Assembly: GCF_030020805.1 (NCBI RefSeq)
Contig: NZ_CP125098.1
Span: 3,805,501-3,869,500 of the forward strand
Origin: Paenibacillus sp. RC67
GTDB taxonomy: Bacteria; Bacillota; Bacilli; Paenibacillales; NBRC-103111
DNA length: 64,000 bases
Reading direction: 5' to 3'
Below are positions 24,705 through 34,836 of this stretch, in pieces. Each line of letters opens with the position of its first letter. The first letter of the stretch is position 1. The notes under the pieces were generated by a model. The model did no database searches. It was not told the origin of the DNA and saw only the letters and a list, made by a program, of their open reading frames with translations. The position numbers and the translations under genes are program-made.

Positions 24705-25261
24705 ATGTTTAAACTCAACAAAAAAATGGTTTTTTGATTGGAATGTCCGTTGTATTGCTATTTGCGAGTTCCGGATGCGCAAAAGAAAAAACCGATGAGG
24801 AAAAGCTGGCGGAGGCAATTAAGAAGATTGCTAATTCTGCTAATATGGCTGATGCTTCTGCTAAAAAAGAGGAGCCGACCGTGGAGTCAAAACTCGATGC
24901 GATTAGCAATTTTATAAGCGGAGAAGTTTGGAATGAAGGGTTCGTCAACATCAGTTGGTATAAAAATAGCGGTACTAGCAGCACAGGCCAGAAGATAGAC
25001 ATAGATTTAACAATTGACCGTCTTGGTAAAGCAATGGAGAAGAAAGCGGAATATTCTGCTTTTATACAGGGGTTGGATGCAAAGTATGATAGCTTGAAGC
25101 AAGTATGGACGAAACTATCGAGTGAAACGGATACCTTGTACAAACAGCTTAAGGAAAATAAGCCCCAAGCCAATGACAAGTCATATAAGTTTGATACGGG
25201 ATTATTCCAGCAGTATAGTAAAGCATTTCAAGACGATGTACGAGCGTTGAACAAGAAATAG
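24705..25261 (+). CDS. Lipoprotein with frameshift at a T6 tract in the signal peptide
   Basis: AGGAGAG lies 7 nt before ATG 24705, which starts MFKLNKKMVF and then meets TGA. After the T6 tract (24730-24735) the next frame continues LIGMSVVLLFASSGCAKEK, completing a lipoprotein signal (lipobox ASSGC) and about 175 residues. The mature part is rich in Lys and Glu and mostly helical (DEEKLAEAIKKIANSANMAD; LYKQLKENKPQANDKSYKF). One extra T restores the gene. The alternative is initiation at ATG 24743. The function is unknown. Confidence 0.6.
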
Positions 25262-25410
25262 ACTAGGCTTAAGGTAAGTTTGCATATACAGCTATCAATC
25301 ATTTATCGTATAATCCTCTCGCAAAAAAATCTGGATGAATCATAGATAGGATCGGTCGTGGCGACTGCCTCATTACATAACATAACAAACAACTATGTGG
25401 CTAATGGCAT

Positions 25411-25556
25411 GTCAGATGACAAGAACATTACTCATTAATTGCCGCGTAAAACGCGGCTTTTTTATTTTATGTGAACAAGCTCTTGTCAAAACCAAATGAC
25501 AAGAGCTTGTTCACATTCCCGATTTTGACAAGAACATTATCTCATTCCTGACGAGT
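25411..25556 (+). repeat. Dispersed repeat family A, longest copy with perfect palindrome
   Basis: It holds TGACAAGAACATTACTCATT, the CCGCGTAAAACGCGG hairpin with T-run, then the palindrome TGTGAACAAGCTCTTGTCA / TGACAAGAGCTTGTTCACA, and TTGACAAGAACATTATCTCA. Three spaced copies of one motif look like transposase-binding sites of an IS end, but no transposase is present. Confidence 0.65.
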
Positions 25557-25607
25557 CTCTTTGAAGCGAAAAATGAGGTATACGAAAACTCCCTACGGGA
25601 TTAAGCT

Positions 25608-25630
25608 ATACGAACGGGCAGGATAACGTG
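25608..25630 (+). repeat. R-arm-like element
   Basis: TATACGAACGGGCAGGATAA is a degenerate R arm upstream of the VOC gene. Confidence 0.4.
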
Positions 25631-25806
25631 GAAGGTACTAACATGATCTATCTCATTTTCTTAGCCAAAAGGTTAGTTTAACTATAGTTGTTTTCACTAT
25701 CCAGTTGTGACAAGATGTTAATCGTTTGGAAGGAAGTAGTAATTCTTGATAGAATAAATATGAAGATGATCAGGTAATAAATTTGTACACATAAGGAGAT
25801 AAAACT

Positions 25807-26259
25807 ATGGCAAAAAACAAATTACTAAGAATGGACAATGTTGGCATCGTTGTAGAATCCCTTGATGACGCAATCTCTTTCTTCGAGGAGATTGGCTTGA
25901 AGCTCGAAGGGCGAGCTACTGTCGATGGTGAATGGGCTGGTCGCGTAACCGGACTGGGTTCACAGTGTGTAGAGATTGCTATGATGGTTACCCCAGATGG
26001 CCACAGCCGACTTGAACTTTCGCGATTTCTCACCCCACCTACTATATCAGATCACCGAGCTGCTCCTGTAAATGCCCTCGGTTATCTACGCGTTATGTTC
26101 ACCGTTGAAGACATTGACGAAATGGTATCCAGACTCACTAAGTATGGTGCTCAGCTCGTTGGCGAAGTGGTTCAGTACGAGGACTCGTATCGGCTCTGCT
26201 ACATTCGTGGAAATGAAGGACTTCTAATCGGTTTGGCGGAACAACTCGGTAATAAATAA
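25807..26259 (+). CDS. VOC (glyoxalase/bleomycin-resistance fold) protein
   Basis: A complete 150-residue protein with the two VOC beta-alpha-beta modules: MDNVGIVVESLDDAISFFEE then IGLKLEG, and VNALGYLRVMFTVEDIDEMV then SRLTKYGAQLVGE. Metal-ligand candidates include His (SDHR), and the C-terminal Glu near RGNEGLLIGLAEQ. Similar sequences are annotated as VOC family or lactoylglutathione-lyase-like. The substrate is unknown. AAGGAG lies about 8 nt before ATG 25807. Confidence 0.8.
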   Translation: MAKNKLLRMDNVGIVVESLDDAISFFEEIGLKLEGRATVDGEWAGRVTGLGSQCVEIAMMVTPDGHSRLELSRFLTPPTISDHRAAPVNALGYLRVMFTVEDIDEMVSRLTKYGAQLVGEVVQYEDSYRLCYIRGNEGLLIGLAEQLGNK

Positions 26260-26321
26260 GTGACGTTTACAAAGAAGACTTAACTGAAATGAAAAAGCTT
26301 AAGATATCAGGCTTTTATTTT

Positions 26322-26402
26322 TTTATGTAGGGAGATTTGTGTCAGCAAAAAATGCACAAATCTCCCTACATTGTAGTATGTGACACAAAATTGCCTACTT
26401 TC
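26322..26402. repeat. Dispersed repeat family B copy
   Basis: TTATGTAGGGAGATTTGTGT is followed by an inverted partner CACAAATCTCCCTACATTGT, then GACACAAAATTGCCTAC. Shared with 47777 and 56804. The rest of 26403-26774 has only an L-arm element. Confidence 0.6.
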
Positions 26403-26466
26403 TAGAGAATAGGAGTAAAACAAGGAGTAAGTACCCAATTGATCAAACATTAAATGTGTTTACCAA

Positions 26467-26490
26467 ATCATTAACGGGGGACGATAGCAT
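26467..26490 (+). repeat. L-arm element of the cassette-border repeat
   Basis: AATCATTAACGGGGGACGAT then AGCA is an L arm; it is the last copy before the repeat-free 26.7-43.8 kb region (apart from dispersed family A at its right end). Confidence 0.5.
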
Positions 26491-26774
26491 TCCTGTTGCG
26501 TTAATGATCTGCTTTGCAAAAAACAAGCGCCTCGGAACGATGGAAGTACGCAACGGGTCATAGCCCTTGCTTGATCATCGGGTATTTGTGCAGCTGAAGT
26601 GCCGGTTGAGGCAAAGAAAGGGAAAGAGCGCCTGCCATCCATTTTAAAAAAGACCTTCTATCCATCGCGTTCTTCCCTTTCCTCGAGTTTTCTACATGAT
26701 GCTGTTTTCATTATACTGCGAGGCGCTTTTCTTCCTCCTAGATCGCGACTGCATCCAATTATGGAAATTATTAA

Positions 26775-28652
26775 TTATCGCTTTGGCAGCAAATTCACAT
26801 ATTGATCCGACAATTTCATCAAGGTCATGACGTAGTCATAATCGCCCTTGTAGGCCTGGAAATCAGCTACAGGCTGCAGAGTCTGCAAGGACACAGCCGT
26901 TCCGTCATCGAATCCTTTTCCAGGGACAAACAGAATATGATCATTAAAAAAGGAGCCGGTAGGCAAATAATATCTCATGCCGAAGGCATTTTTCTGGATA
27001 TTTAACAGATCCTGACCAAAGTGGACGAAGCCCTCCTCCTTCAAAGAAATGCCAAGCAGGTTGGCAATCGTCGGCATAATATCGAGCTGTCCCCCAACTT
27101 GATTCATCACTTGACCTTTGGCTTGGCCCGGCATATGGATAAACAGCGGGATGTTAAAGCGGGTGATTCTTTCATGATAAGGAATTCCCAGCTCGCTGCT
27201 AAGTACATCCGGCTTAATGTCCTCCGGCTGCAGCCCGAAATGGTCGCCGTAAGCGATGAAAAGGGTTTGATCCCACAGGCCGGTGCTCTTCAGTTTATCA
27301 ATAAACGTCCCAAGTGCATAATCGGCGTAATTGGCAGCTTCCAAATAGTTACCGATCTCCTGTCCCTGTAAGGCAGCCGGTATCGGCATTTTCTCGAATG
27401 TGACCGGAACTGTGAATGGGAAGTGGCTCGATACTGTTATAAACTGCGCGTAGAATGGCTTTTTTTGATTGTGTAGTTCGGTAAGCTCTTTGAAGCCTAC
27501 CCGGAACAATTCTTCGTCGGAAGCCCCGAAAGAATTGAAATTGTCGTTCGTATAATACGGCTTGTCAAAATAATGCGTAAACCCGATCGCAGGATACAAC
27601 TTAATCCGATCCCAAAAATGAATTTCGTTGACATGAAACGTATCCGCTTCGTATCCTTTACCCTCAAGCAGCCTTGGAAGACTGGGGAGCTGCCGATCGC
27701 CGTAACCTGTTGACATGGGAATCGTCCCCGTAGGATAAATGGATGTATTGGACATGAATTCGGCGTCGGATGTATTGCCTTGGCCGATCTGCTGGAAAAC
27801 ATGCGGGAAATAGAAGCTTTCCTGAGCCAGCTTATTAAGCACAGGCGTCAACTCCTTGCCCTGGTATGAGAGGTTAATCAAAAAGTTTTGAAAAGCCTCC
27901 AGCTGCACGACGACGACGTTCATTCCCTGCTGGGCTGCGAAATAGTTCGGCTTTTGATCAGGGCTTGCCGTCGGATTATATCCATAACCGGCTTCCACCT
28001 GATTGATCACTGTTCGTGCTTGCGTCAAATTGGAGAATGTCATTTTGTTTTTTTCGGTTATCCCATTGACGGCCACGGTTACCTCGTAATTCATAAGACC
28101 AAGCTGCTCGGCCCGAACGAGCTCATTCGTGATGCCTTTGTCCATTTTAACGAACCAGGCGCAGATCCCCAAACAGACCAGGGTTACAATGATGAAAGAC
28201 GACCGCCGAACAGGCCGGTCGGCACTCAGGATCGGGCCGCGCTTCCTCGCCACAAGCCAAATCACGAGGCCAAGTACGAGGTCCGCGAAAAATAAGTAAT
28301 CCAACGGATGAATCGTCGCTTTAATGCTCGACGAAATTTGCATAAGCTGTTTGATTTCAAGGATGGAGGTATAGGTAACAACCGACCCGAAATGCTCAAA
28401 ATAAAGGGTAGCCGCAAAACAGATTAGCGACAAAGTGGCATTGAATACCCAATACGCATACCGCTTGGCGCGATGCGAGAAGCAAATCTCTATGATTCCG
28501 GTAATTACAAGGAGACTTGCCAAATCCAAAAGCCACCACTTCAAATCGACTGTATCAAAAAGAAAGTAACGCAGTAATGCGAACTTCACCCACAAAATAA
28601 AAGTAAATACAAAAAATAAATGTCCCTCTGCCCTGATCCCGAACTGCGTCAT
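26775..28652 (-). CDS. ltaS: LTA synthase family membrane protein
   Basis: A 625-residue polytopic protein with five N-terminal helices (to about residue 165) and an extracellular sulfatase-fold domain. The catalytic nucleophile is Thr294 in GQGNTSDAEFM, Glu252 sits in VVVQLEAFQNF, and the metal-binding AYGDHFGL lies near residue 470. This family transfers glycerol phosphate from phosphatidylglycerol to growing lipoteichoic acid. Length and motif order are complete. Paenibacilli usually carry several paralogs, so the symbol marks the family, not a proven ortholog. It is a single gene on the minus strand. Confidence 0.85.
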   Translation of the reverse strand: MTQFGIRAEGHLFFVFTFILWVKFALLRYFLFDTVDLKWWLLDLASLLVITGIIEICFSHRAKRYAYWVFNATLSLICFAATLYFEHFGSVVTYTSILEIKQLMQISSSIKATIHPLDYLFFADLVLGLVIWLVARKRGPILSADRPVRRSSFIIVTLVCLGICAWFVKMDKGITNELVRAEQLGLMNYEVTVAVNGITEKNKMTFSNLTQARTVINQVEAGYGYNPTASPDQKPNYFAAQQGMNVVVVQLEAFQNFLINLSYQGKELTPVLNKLAQESFYFPHVFQQIGQGNTSDAEFMSNTSIYPTGTIPMSTGYGDRQLPSLPRLLEGKGYEADTFHVNEIHFWDRIKLYPAIGFTHYFDKPYYTNDNFNSFGASDEELFRVGFKELTELHNQKKPFYAQFITVSSHFPFTVPVTFEKMPIPAALQGQEIGNYLEAANYADYALGTFIDKLKSTGLWDQTLFIAYGDHFGLQPEDIKPDVLSSELGIPYHERITRFNIPLFIHMPGQAKGQVMNQVGGQLDIMPTIANLLGISLKEEGFVHFGQDLLNIQKNAFGMRYYLPTGSFFNDHILFVPGKGFDDGTAVSLQTLQPVADFQAYKGDYDYVMTLMKLSDQYVNLLPKR

Positions 28653-28795
28653 GGTACCTCCTTCATTGTGCGTATAAATTTCATATATGTCTTATTGCAT
28701 TTTTTGACCAAAAAGACCGAATCTAAACATTCCAACCGTATATTTGCCGAACTTATTTGCGAATATGAAAAAAGGTGTAACGTTCAGTCTAATGG

Positions 28796-29054
28796 ATTGT
28801 CGGACTTTCGGGTTGCTGCTGCTGGGGACCAGAGACAGAGAGTTCACATGACGGGGAAAGCAATGGAACTCATGCTGTAAGCGGCTAAAGTGAAACCGGG
28901 GGGAAAGGTGTTGGATGTCGCCGCGGGAATAGGGGAGCAATCCATAATGGCGGCTCGTCTTTTCAGTCCGCATGGAAGTGTAGTTGCAACCTTCGCCGTA
29001 TTGCTGGATTGTAACCACCTCAATGTGCCGGCCTCCATTCGTATCGATACCTGA
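28796..29054 (+). pseudogene. Class I SAM-dependent methyltransferase N-terminal remnant
   Basis: The frame reads VAAAGDQRQRVHMTGKAMEL, a TAA at 28878, then AAKVKPGGKVLDVAAGIGEQ and MAARLFSPHGSVVAT. The block VKPG..VLDVA.G.GE....AA is motif I of UbiE-type methyltransferases. Similarity ends by about 29005. The stop and the loss of at least 150 residues make it non-functional. Confidence 0.6.
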
Positions 29055-29256
29055 TCGAGTACGAATTTTGTGTAAATATATAAGCGTTTTACGCAACTTG
29101 ACTAATTTTTATCCTTTTTCACTACTTACTAAGTGTTTTATTTGTTTCCTTTACGAAACGTCGTAATATATGAATGAGTTTGTCTGAATGTTGAACTAAT
29201 ATTAACTCAGGGCTTATGCTACTTTATTATTATCTTATAGAGATGAGGTAAACGTC

Positions 29257-30336
29257 ATGAGCAGAATATTGAAGATCGGTATTATTGGCAGCGGAGGGAT
29301 TTCTGGCTCGCATGTGAAAGCATATCGAGAACTAACCGATGTAGAAATAGTTGCGGTTGCGGATGTAATACCAGGGAAGGCTAAACAGTTTATTGACTTC
29401 TGGAATATTCCATCAGCACAACCTTTTGATGACTATAGGAGGTTATTGGAATTAGAGTTAGATTGCGTAAGCATCTGCACACCGAATGTAGCCCATTATC
29501 AAACCACTATCGATGCTTTGAAGGCTGGTAAGAACGTCATGTTGGAAAAGCCGATGTCTGTTACTTTAAATGAAGCCATAGAAATGGCCCAAACTGCGAA
29601 GCAAACTGGCTTCATGCTCAATATAGGTTTTCAACCCAGATATGATCCGAATATGAGAATTATTCAGGATATTGTGCAATCTGGTCAGCTCGGAAAGGTA
29701 TATTATATAGAAACTGGCGGAGGTCGGAGAAGAGGCATGCCTGGGGGAACATTTATTTCCAAGGATATTGCTGGAGCAGGTGCGATTGCAGATATCGGCT
29801 GCTATTCCCTCGATATGGCACTGAATGCGATGGGTTATCCTAAACCGATTACAGTTTCCGCAAGTAGCAGTAATTATTTCGGAACAAATCCACGCTATCA
29901 CAAGGAATCAAGCCGTTTCGATGTAGAGGATTTCGGTGTTGCCATGATTCGTTTTGAAAATGATCTCGTACTGAATTTTAAAATATCCTGGGCTATGCAT
30001 ATGGATACTCTGGGTCCAACTTTATTCTTGGGGACAGAGGGGGGGCTGAAAGTTACGCCTGCCGGTAAAGGACCATGGAGTGGTGTATTTGATGGGAGCG
30101 TAGGTGCCATTTCCTATTTCCATGATGTAAGAGGTCATCATACTGAAAGTCAAATTCCTCTAATAGATCATAATAGAAATTTGTTTTACGAAAAAGTTCG
30201 TGATTTCGTTCATGCCGTATTAGAAGGCAAGCCGGCGCCTATTCCTGGAGAGCAAATTGTACGGAATCAAGCCATTATTGATGGTATTATACGATCATCT
30301 TTACTAAAGCGGGAAGTAACCATTGATTTTGTTTAA
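29257..30336 (+). CDS. Gfo/Idh/MocA family oxidoreductase
   Basis: A 359-residue NAD(P)-dependent sugar or cyclitol dehydrogenase. The N-terminal Rossmann motif is IGIIGSGGISGSHV (residues 8-21), the catalytic Lys98 sits in the diagnostic EKPMS, and IADIGCYSLDMALNAMG (near residue 185) holds the Asp/His-type active-site helix. GATGAGGT precedes ATG 29257. The gene is monocistronic with a terminator-like hairpin after it. With nearby AraC/GH105 genes it fits uronate or sugar catabolism, but the substrate is not predictable. Confidence 0.85.
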   Translation: MSRILKIGIIGSGGISGSHVKAYRELTDVEIVAVADVIPGKAKQFIDFWNIPSAQPFDDYRRLLELELDCVSICTPNVAHYQTTIDALKAGKNVMLEKPMSVTLNEAIEMAQTAKQTGFMLNIGFQPRYDPNMRIIQDIVQSGQLGKVYYIETGGGRRRGMPGGTFISKDIAGAGAIADIGCYSLDMALNAMGYPKPITVSASSSNYFGTNPRYHKESSRFDVEDFGVAMIRFENDLVLNFKISWAMHMDTLGPTLFLGTEGGLKVTPAGKGPWSGVFDGSVGAISYFHDVRGHHTESQIPLIDHNRNLFYEKVRDFVHAVLEGKPAPIPGEQIVRNQAIIDGIIRSSLLKREVTIDFV

Positions 30337-30459
30337 TAGTTTGGCTCTTGTGTGTTGCTGCAGATCGCTCGGGTCTGTTTCGGTATCGTTGGGAGTAAAC
30401 GCTGATCCTTTCCTAAAAGCTTGAAAAAGCCTTAAATCTAGATGTATCTTGTCAAAAAA

Positions 30460-30499
30460 AGTGGCAGCATAGGACTTATTAGAGTCCGATGCTGCCACT
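30460..30499. terminator. Strong hairpin, probable terminator
   Basis: AGTGGCAGCAT..GGACT / AGTCC..ATGCTGCCACT, with an A-run on the left and TTATTTTTG on the right. The gap 30500-30977 shows no convincing gene. Confidence 0.65.
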
Positions 30500-30977
30500 G
30501 CACTTATTTTTGAACTATAGTTCTAATCATTCCATTTGGATCTTTATCTATTCTGGATTAACCACTTCAGATATTGGTACCGTAAATGGGAGATATGGTT
30601 TCAGAGCAAAACGGGGGCAAAAAATCCTCAAATATACCGAGAGCGTATGAAAGTGAAAAGAGACGGTACGACGGTTGATATAGATAACTTAAATGTAAAA
30701 GCAGGAGGTCAATTGCCCCCTCAGGCATTTCAGTCGGGAAATTCTGTTTTGAATATCGTTGCCTATGTTGGAGCGAACCCTTCATCGCTAAGTAACTCAT
30801 TAAAATTACGCAACAAGACCGTCCTTCACACGCATGCGCGAAAAGCCCAGAACTCATTAAGTTCACTTCTTGTATATACTTCGTCATCAAGCGTTAAGAT
30901 ACCGGCTCTTGCCTTCCTCTTCGGAATCGAGGCCCAACTCGTAGATCAAGAATTTGAACCGCACACCGACACAGCTT

Positions 30978-31823
30978 TTACTTGCTCTTTCTGTAATACA
31001 ACGGCTGGTGTCCGGTGACAAACTTGAACACTCTGCCGAAATGCGTCACACTGCCAAATCCTACTTTTTGGGAAATCAGATTGACCTTCATGGAGGACCG
31101 TACCAGCAGCTTTTTCGCTTCCTTTATTCTAACGCTGTTCAAATACTCCACGAAGGTAAAGCCTGTCGCTTCTTTAAAAAAACGACTTACATGGTAGGGG
31201 CTGACGTAAAATTTCTCCGCCAGCAGGTCAAGCGACAGCTTCTCCATATAATGGTTGTTAATATAACAAACGATTTCTGAGATTCTTTCATGCTTGATAC
31301 TGGGAAATTCCAACGGTTCCGGGCTTTTTTGTTTCATGTGCCGGCAGCAGGTAATAAGAAGCTGCAGTATTAAGGTCTGAGCATACATCTCGAAGCCCGG
31401 CTTTCGTTCCTGTACCTCCTGCATGATGGCGTGCGCCAGCACCTCCACAGAAGGGCGGTCAAGCTCGGAGCCTTTCACGATAATATAATCCCTCTCAAAC
31501 AGAGGATGGAGAATTTCCCTATAGGATTCATTTACCGAGGTCATATAATTTTCATGAATATTTACGATGAGCCGCTCATGCTTCGGCATTTCCGCATTTG
31601 TAGTCCGATGCAGGATATTAGGCGAGATGATGATGATATCTCCTCCGTTTAACACCATTGTCCGGTCTTTGATAAAAAATTCCCTTTGGCCGGACATCAG
31701 ATAATAAAATTCATACGTGCTATGAAAATGATTGGTCGGCATATGGTGACTAAGTGCCTTCCGGTGGGATACCAAGAAAGTCCCTTCGTCGTTACCGTAA
31801 TAAAGACTTCCCAACCTGTTCAC
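30978..31823 (-). CDS. AraC-family regulator with cupin N-terminus
   Basis: A 281-residue activator-type protein. The N-terminal cupin shows HFHSTYEFYYLMSGQREFFI and GGDIIIISPNILHR, a sugar-sensing fold in such regulators. The C-terminal AraC domain has LSLDLLAEKFYVSPYHVSRF then FKEATG and INLISQKVGFGSVTHFGRVF-type second helix (here VNLISQKVGFGSVTHFGRVF). It is divergent from the GH105 gene with a 138-bp intergenic region, so it very likely controls that gene in response to an unsaturated glycuronide or sugar. Confidence 0.85.
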   Translation of the reverse strand: MNRLGSLYYGNDEGTFLVSHRKALSHHMPTNHFHSTYEFYYLMSGQREFFIKDRTMVLNGGDIIIISPNILHRTTNAEMPKHERLIVNIHENYMTSVNESYREILHPLFERDYIIVKGSELDRPSVEVLAHAIMQEVQERKPGFEMYAQTLILQLLITCCRHMKQKSPEPLEFPSIKHERISEIVCYINNHYMEKLSLDLLAEKFYVSPYHVSRFFKEATGFTFVEYLNSVRIKEAKKLLVRSSMKVNLISQKVGFGSVTHFGRVFKFVTGHQPLYYRKSK

Positions 31824-31961
31824 CGCCTTTACACCGCTTGTCTTACCTCATTATACACCTAACATCAAGCGCAAGAAATAAGAAGAAATAACGTTTTTTC
31901 GCAAATAATGTACATTTTGTTGTGATAGTATAGGTGTAGAACATAAAGGAGGATAAGTACG

Positions 31962-33089
31962 ATGAATTCTTCAGAAACAAATTCCCAGAAAACAATGCAG
32001 GCAGAACTAACTCCCATTCAATGGGCGGAGAAGGCATGTGAAGCATTGATGTACAAGTTCGAGCCGGAAAACCTTCCGCCGGACAGGTTCCATTATCATC
32101 AGGGGGTCTTTTTGTCCGGCATGGAGAAAACCTGGCGTGAGACCAAAAACAATAAATATTACGATTATATCAAACGCTGGGTGGACAGCCAGATTCTTGA
32201 GGATGGCAGCATCAAGAAGTATAACCCCGGTGAATTCGATGATATTCAGCCGGGCGTGCTCCTTTTTAACCTATATCAGCAAACAGGAGACGAGCGGTAT
32301 ACCAAAGCACTGCATACGCTAGTACCCCTATTTAAATCATGGAAAACGAACCCATCAGGCGGGTTCTGGCATAAGGATCGTTATCCGAATCAAATGTGGC
32401 TGGACTTGTTGTATATGGCCGGGCCGATTGCCGTTATGTATGGCAAGACCTTCGGTGAAAGCGAGTACTTCGACATGATGACTTACCAGGCAATTCTGAT
32501 GGAGAAGCATACGAAGGATCCGAAGACCGGCTTGCTGTATCACGGTTGGGATGAAACCAAGCAGGCGAAATGGGCTGACCCCGTAACTGGCCTCGCTCCG
32601 GAGTTCTGGGGTCGTGCGATCGGCTGGTTCCCTGTCGCCCTGCTGGAAATGTTTGAATACTTTCCTGAGGATCATAAGGATAAGCCGAAGCTGGTAAGCA
32701 TTCTTCAGGACCTGTTGATCGCTTTGCCTAATTTCCAGGATGCCGAAACCGGTTTATGGTACCAGGTGGTCGATAAAGGAGATCAGCCGGACAACTGGCT
32801 GGAAAATTCCTGTACTTCCCTGTACGTTCACGCCATAGCGAAGGCCGTGCGCTTCGGCTATCTGGATGCGAAGTATCTGGAATATGCCTGGAAGGGCTAT
32901 CAAGGCGTTATTGACACATTAAAATTCGATGAGAACGGCCATGCGGTCATCGGCAACATCTGCATCGGCACAGGCATTGGTGACTACGCCCACTATATTG
33001 CCCGCCCTACCAGCGAGAATGATCTGCACGGCGCAGGAGCCTTTATTCTCATGTGTGTGGAAATGAGCAAAGCGCAAAGAGTGGAATAA
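31962..33089 (+). CDS. Glycoside hydrolase family 105/88-type unsaturated glycuronyl hydrolase (YteR-like)
   Basis: A 375-residue cytosolic (alpha/alpha)6-barrel protein. It has FHYHQGVFLSGMEKTW, PNQMWLDLLYMAGPIAVMYG (the Asp near residue 146 corresponds to the general acid of YteR), FWGRAIGWFPVALLEMFEYF and a C-terminal CIGTGIGDYAHYIARPTSEN. These are the conserved signatures of GH105 enzymes, which hydrate and release the 4,5-unsaturated uronic acid left by polysaccharide lyases. It therefore complements the lyases elsewhere in the window. AAAGGAGG precedes ATG 31962. Confidence 0.85.
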   Translation: MNSSETNSQKTMQAELTPIQWAEKACEALMYKFEPENLPPDRFHYHQGVFLSGMEKTWRETKNNKYYDYIKRWVDSQILEDGSIKKYNPGEFDDIQPGVLLFNLYQQTGDERYTKALHTLVPLFKSWKTNPSGGFWHKDRYPNQMWLDLLYMAGPIAVMYGKTFGESEYFDMMTYQAILMEKHTKDPKTGLLYHGWDETKQAKWADPVTGLAPEFWGRAIGWFPVALLEMFEYFPEDHKDKPKLVSILQDLLIALPNFQDAETGLWYQVVDKGDQPDNWLENSCTSLYVHAIAKAVRFGYLDAKYLEYAWKGYQGVIDTLKFDENGHAVIGNICIGTGIGDYAHYIARPTSENDLHGAGAFILMCVEMSKAQRVE

Positions 33090-33100
33090 TATATCATATG

Positions 33101-33144
33101 AAACAAAAAAACTGTAGCCCCGTGAGGCTTCAGTTTTTTTGTTT
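33101..33144. terminator. Terminator after the GH105 gene
   Basis: AAACAAAAAAACTG..AGCC / GGCT..CAGTTTTTTTGTTT, symmetric and usable in both directions; it separates two convergent genes. The 33145-33341 stretch shows nothing else. Confidence 0.7.
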
Positions 33145-33341
33145 CTCATAAAGATTCACGCTATTTGACAGCCCCACCTTATAGGTGGTGTCTAGTTCAC
33201 CCATGCGAGCTACCTCAAACACCCCCATGCTGCATCCGCTTAGTTTTTACGCAAGGTGTTTGAATGGTGATAGCTGGTAACCAGCTGAACAGTATAAGTG
33301 GGAAAGCGGAGAGGAAGTCCAGTCATGGTCACAGCTGCCTA

Positions 33342-34742
33342 TTAGAGGAATATCACCTGCATTGGAAACAGGTTATCGCTCAAGTCGGCTTCATGCTCCA
33401 GTATACACTCCTGGTTTAGGATCATCGTCGAACGATCAGATAAGGTGAACGCGGTCCATTCGGGAAGCCCCTCAGCTTTCGGCTTACCTGAGTGGATAAA
33501 GGCGGCCCACGCCGCATGCATACGAGCTGCAAGCTCTTTTCCTTCTGCCGGATTGGAGTCGATGATAAACGGACCTTCCGCTCCGTGAATGGCTCCTTGT
33601 TCACCTGTATACTCGAAACGGTATAGCCATACGGGATTCCCGTGTTCTGCTGCCATCTCCGCGAGACGGACGGCCGCAATTCGGTATAAGCAGTCGGTTA
33701 GCGTGTCTTTCCAAGCTTCATCAGCAGTTTTTTGGAGGGCTGCTTTACGATACGCATCCAAGACCAGCCCGCTGTTCGTCCCGAATAAGGAATTCAGAAC
33801 TTCTTCGTTTTGCACTTTCAGTCCGGACGAGTTCGAGATGAAGGATACGGCTTCGTCCTTATTAGTCCCCAATAGCAATGGAATATTGTCGTTAAGCTTA
33901 CCGAGAAACTCAGCATTAGGTTCCATTGGGATCGTGAGTCCATCGCGCACAGGTCCAAAAGTGTGAAGGCTGTTATCTTGAGCTTCCACAATCTTTTGTG
34001 CCGGAAGTGTCAGTAATCGATGAGCTTCCTCATGCGGAATGCCCAGTTTATCCAGAAGCCGCAGAGTAATTAGGTTGGCAGTGTGTGTGTCACGGATAGA
34101 CTGCATTGCGCCACTTCGGGCAATGACTTGGTGAAATAATCCTTGAGCAGTGGGTACAGCTAGCAGCGTACTTACGCACTTGGCACCGGCCGATACACCC
34201 GAAATGGTAATACGGTTGGGGTCGCCTCCAAAAGATGAAATATTCTCTTTGATCCACTTAAGTGCTGCAACGATGTCCAGTATCCCGTTGTTTCCGGAGG
34301 TCCGATAGGCATCATCCAGCAGATCGCCCAAATATAGAAAGCCTAATGCCCCCAGTCGGTAGTTAAGGGAAACGCACACTATGTTATCCCGTTTGGCAAA
34401 AGTCACACCCGCAAATTCCGCGCCCGTTCCACTAACAAATCCCCCGCCATGGATGTTGACAAGAACTGGACGGTTCGCTTGCTCCACACCTGATGTCCAG
34501 ATGTTGAGACTTAAACAATCCTCGGATTGTTCCTTGAGGAATTGCTTCTGATCGTTATCCGGCTGGTACGACCTGGGGCCGAATCGGCTAGCATCCAATA
34601 CTCCCTCCCAGGGCAGCTTGGGATACGGCGGCAAAAATCGGCGCTCGGCGACTGGGGCCTCTGCATAAGGAATTCCGCGAAAAATGTAAAGTTCACCTTG
34701 CTGAATACCCTGTACTTGACCTAAGTTCGTGTTAATAATCAA
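33342..34742 (-). CDS. Type-B carboxylesterase (PnbA-like)
   Basis: A 466-residue alpha/beta hydrolase. The oxyanion-hole motif is NIHGGGFVSG (about residues 96-105), the nucleophile is Ser184 in GVSAG of RITISGVSAGA, and the catalytic His is in GAIHGAEGPF near residue 388. The N-terminus has the conserved FRGIPYAEAPV and EDCLSLNIW. Such enzymes cleave a range of esters; a role in removing acyl groups from sugars is plausible but unproven. It is slightly shorter than the 490-510 usual for the family. It is convergent with the GH105 gene. Confidence 0.85.
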   Translation of the reverse strand: MIINTNLGQVQGIQQGELYIFRGIPYAEAPVAERRFLPPYPKLPWEGVLDASRFGPRSYQPDNDQKQFLKEQSEDCLSLNIWTSGVEQANRPVLVNIHGGGFVSGTGAEFAGVTFAKRDNIVCVSLNYRLGALGFLYLGDLLDDAYRTSGNNGILDIVAALKWIKENISSFGGDPNRITISGVSAGAKCVSTLLAVPTAQGLFHQVIARSGAMQSIRDTHTANLITLRLLDKLGIPHEEAHRLLTLPAQKIVEAQDNSLHTFGPVRDGLTIPMEPNAEFLGKLNDNIPLLLGTNKDEAVSFISNSSGLKVQNEEVLNSLFGTNSGLVLDAYRKAALQKTADEAWKDTLTDCLYRIAAVRLAEMAAEHGNPVWLYRFEYTGEQGAIHGAEGPFIIDSNPAEGKELAARMHAAWAAFIHSGKPKAEGLPEWTAFTLSDRSTMILNQECILEHEADLSDNLFPMQVIFL

Positions 34743-34836
34743 TTGTATAGCCTCCAGATAGGATGTTTGCTTAGACCATTATATCGGACCATATCCATAT
34801 TGAATAATATATAATCGTATATGGTTTAAATAACTG

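Noticed and set aside
29188..29212. TTGAACTAATATTAACTCAG before the Gfo/Idh/MocA gene as a border arm
   Set aside because: It shares TTGAACTAA but lacks the ACGGG loop and any partner or hairpin; probably coincidence.
30536..31018. 160-codon plus-strand frame
   Set aside because: It has no RBS, shows no recognisable family, overlaps the end of the AraC gene on the other strand and has a non-protein-like composition at its start; treated as non-coding.
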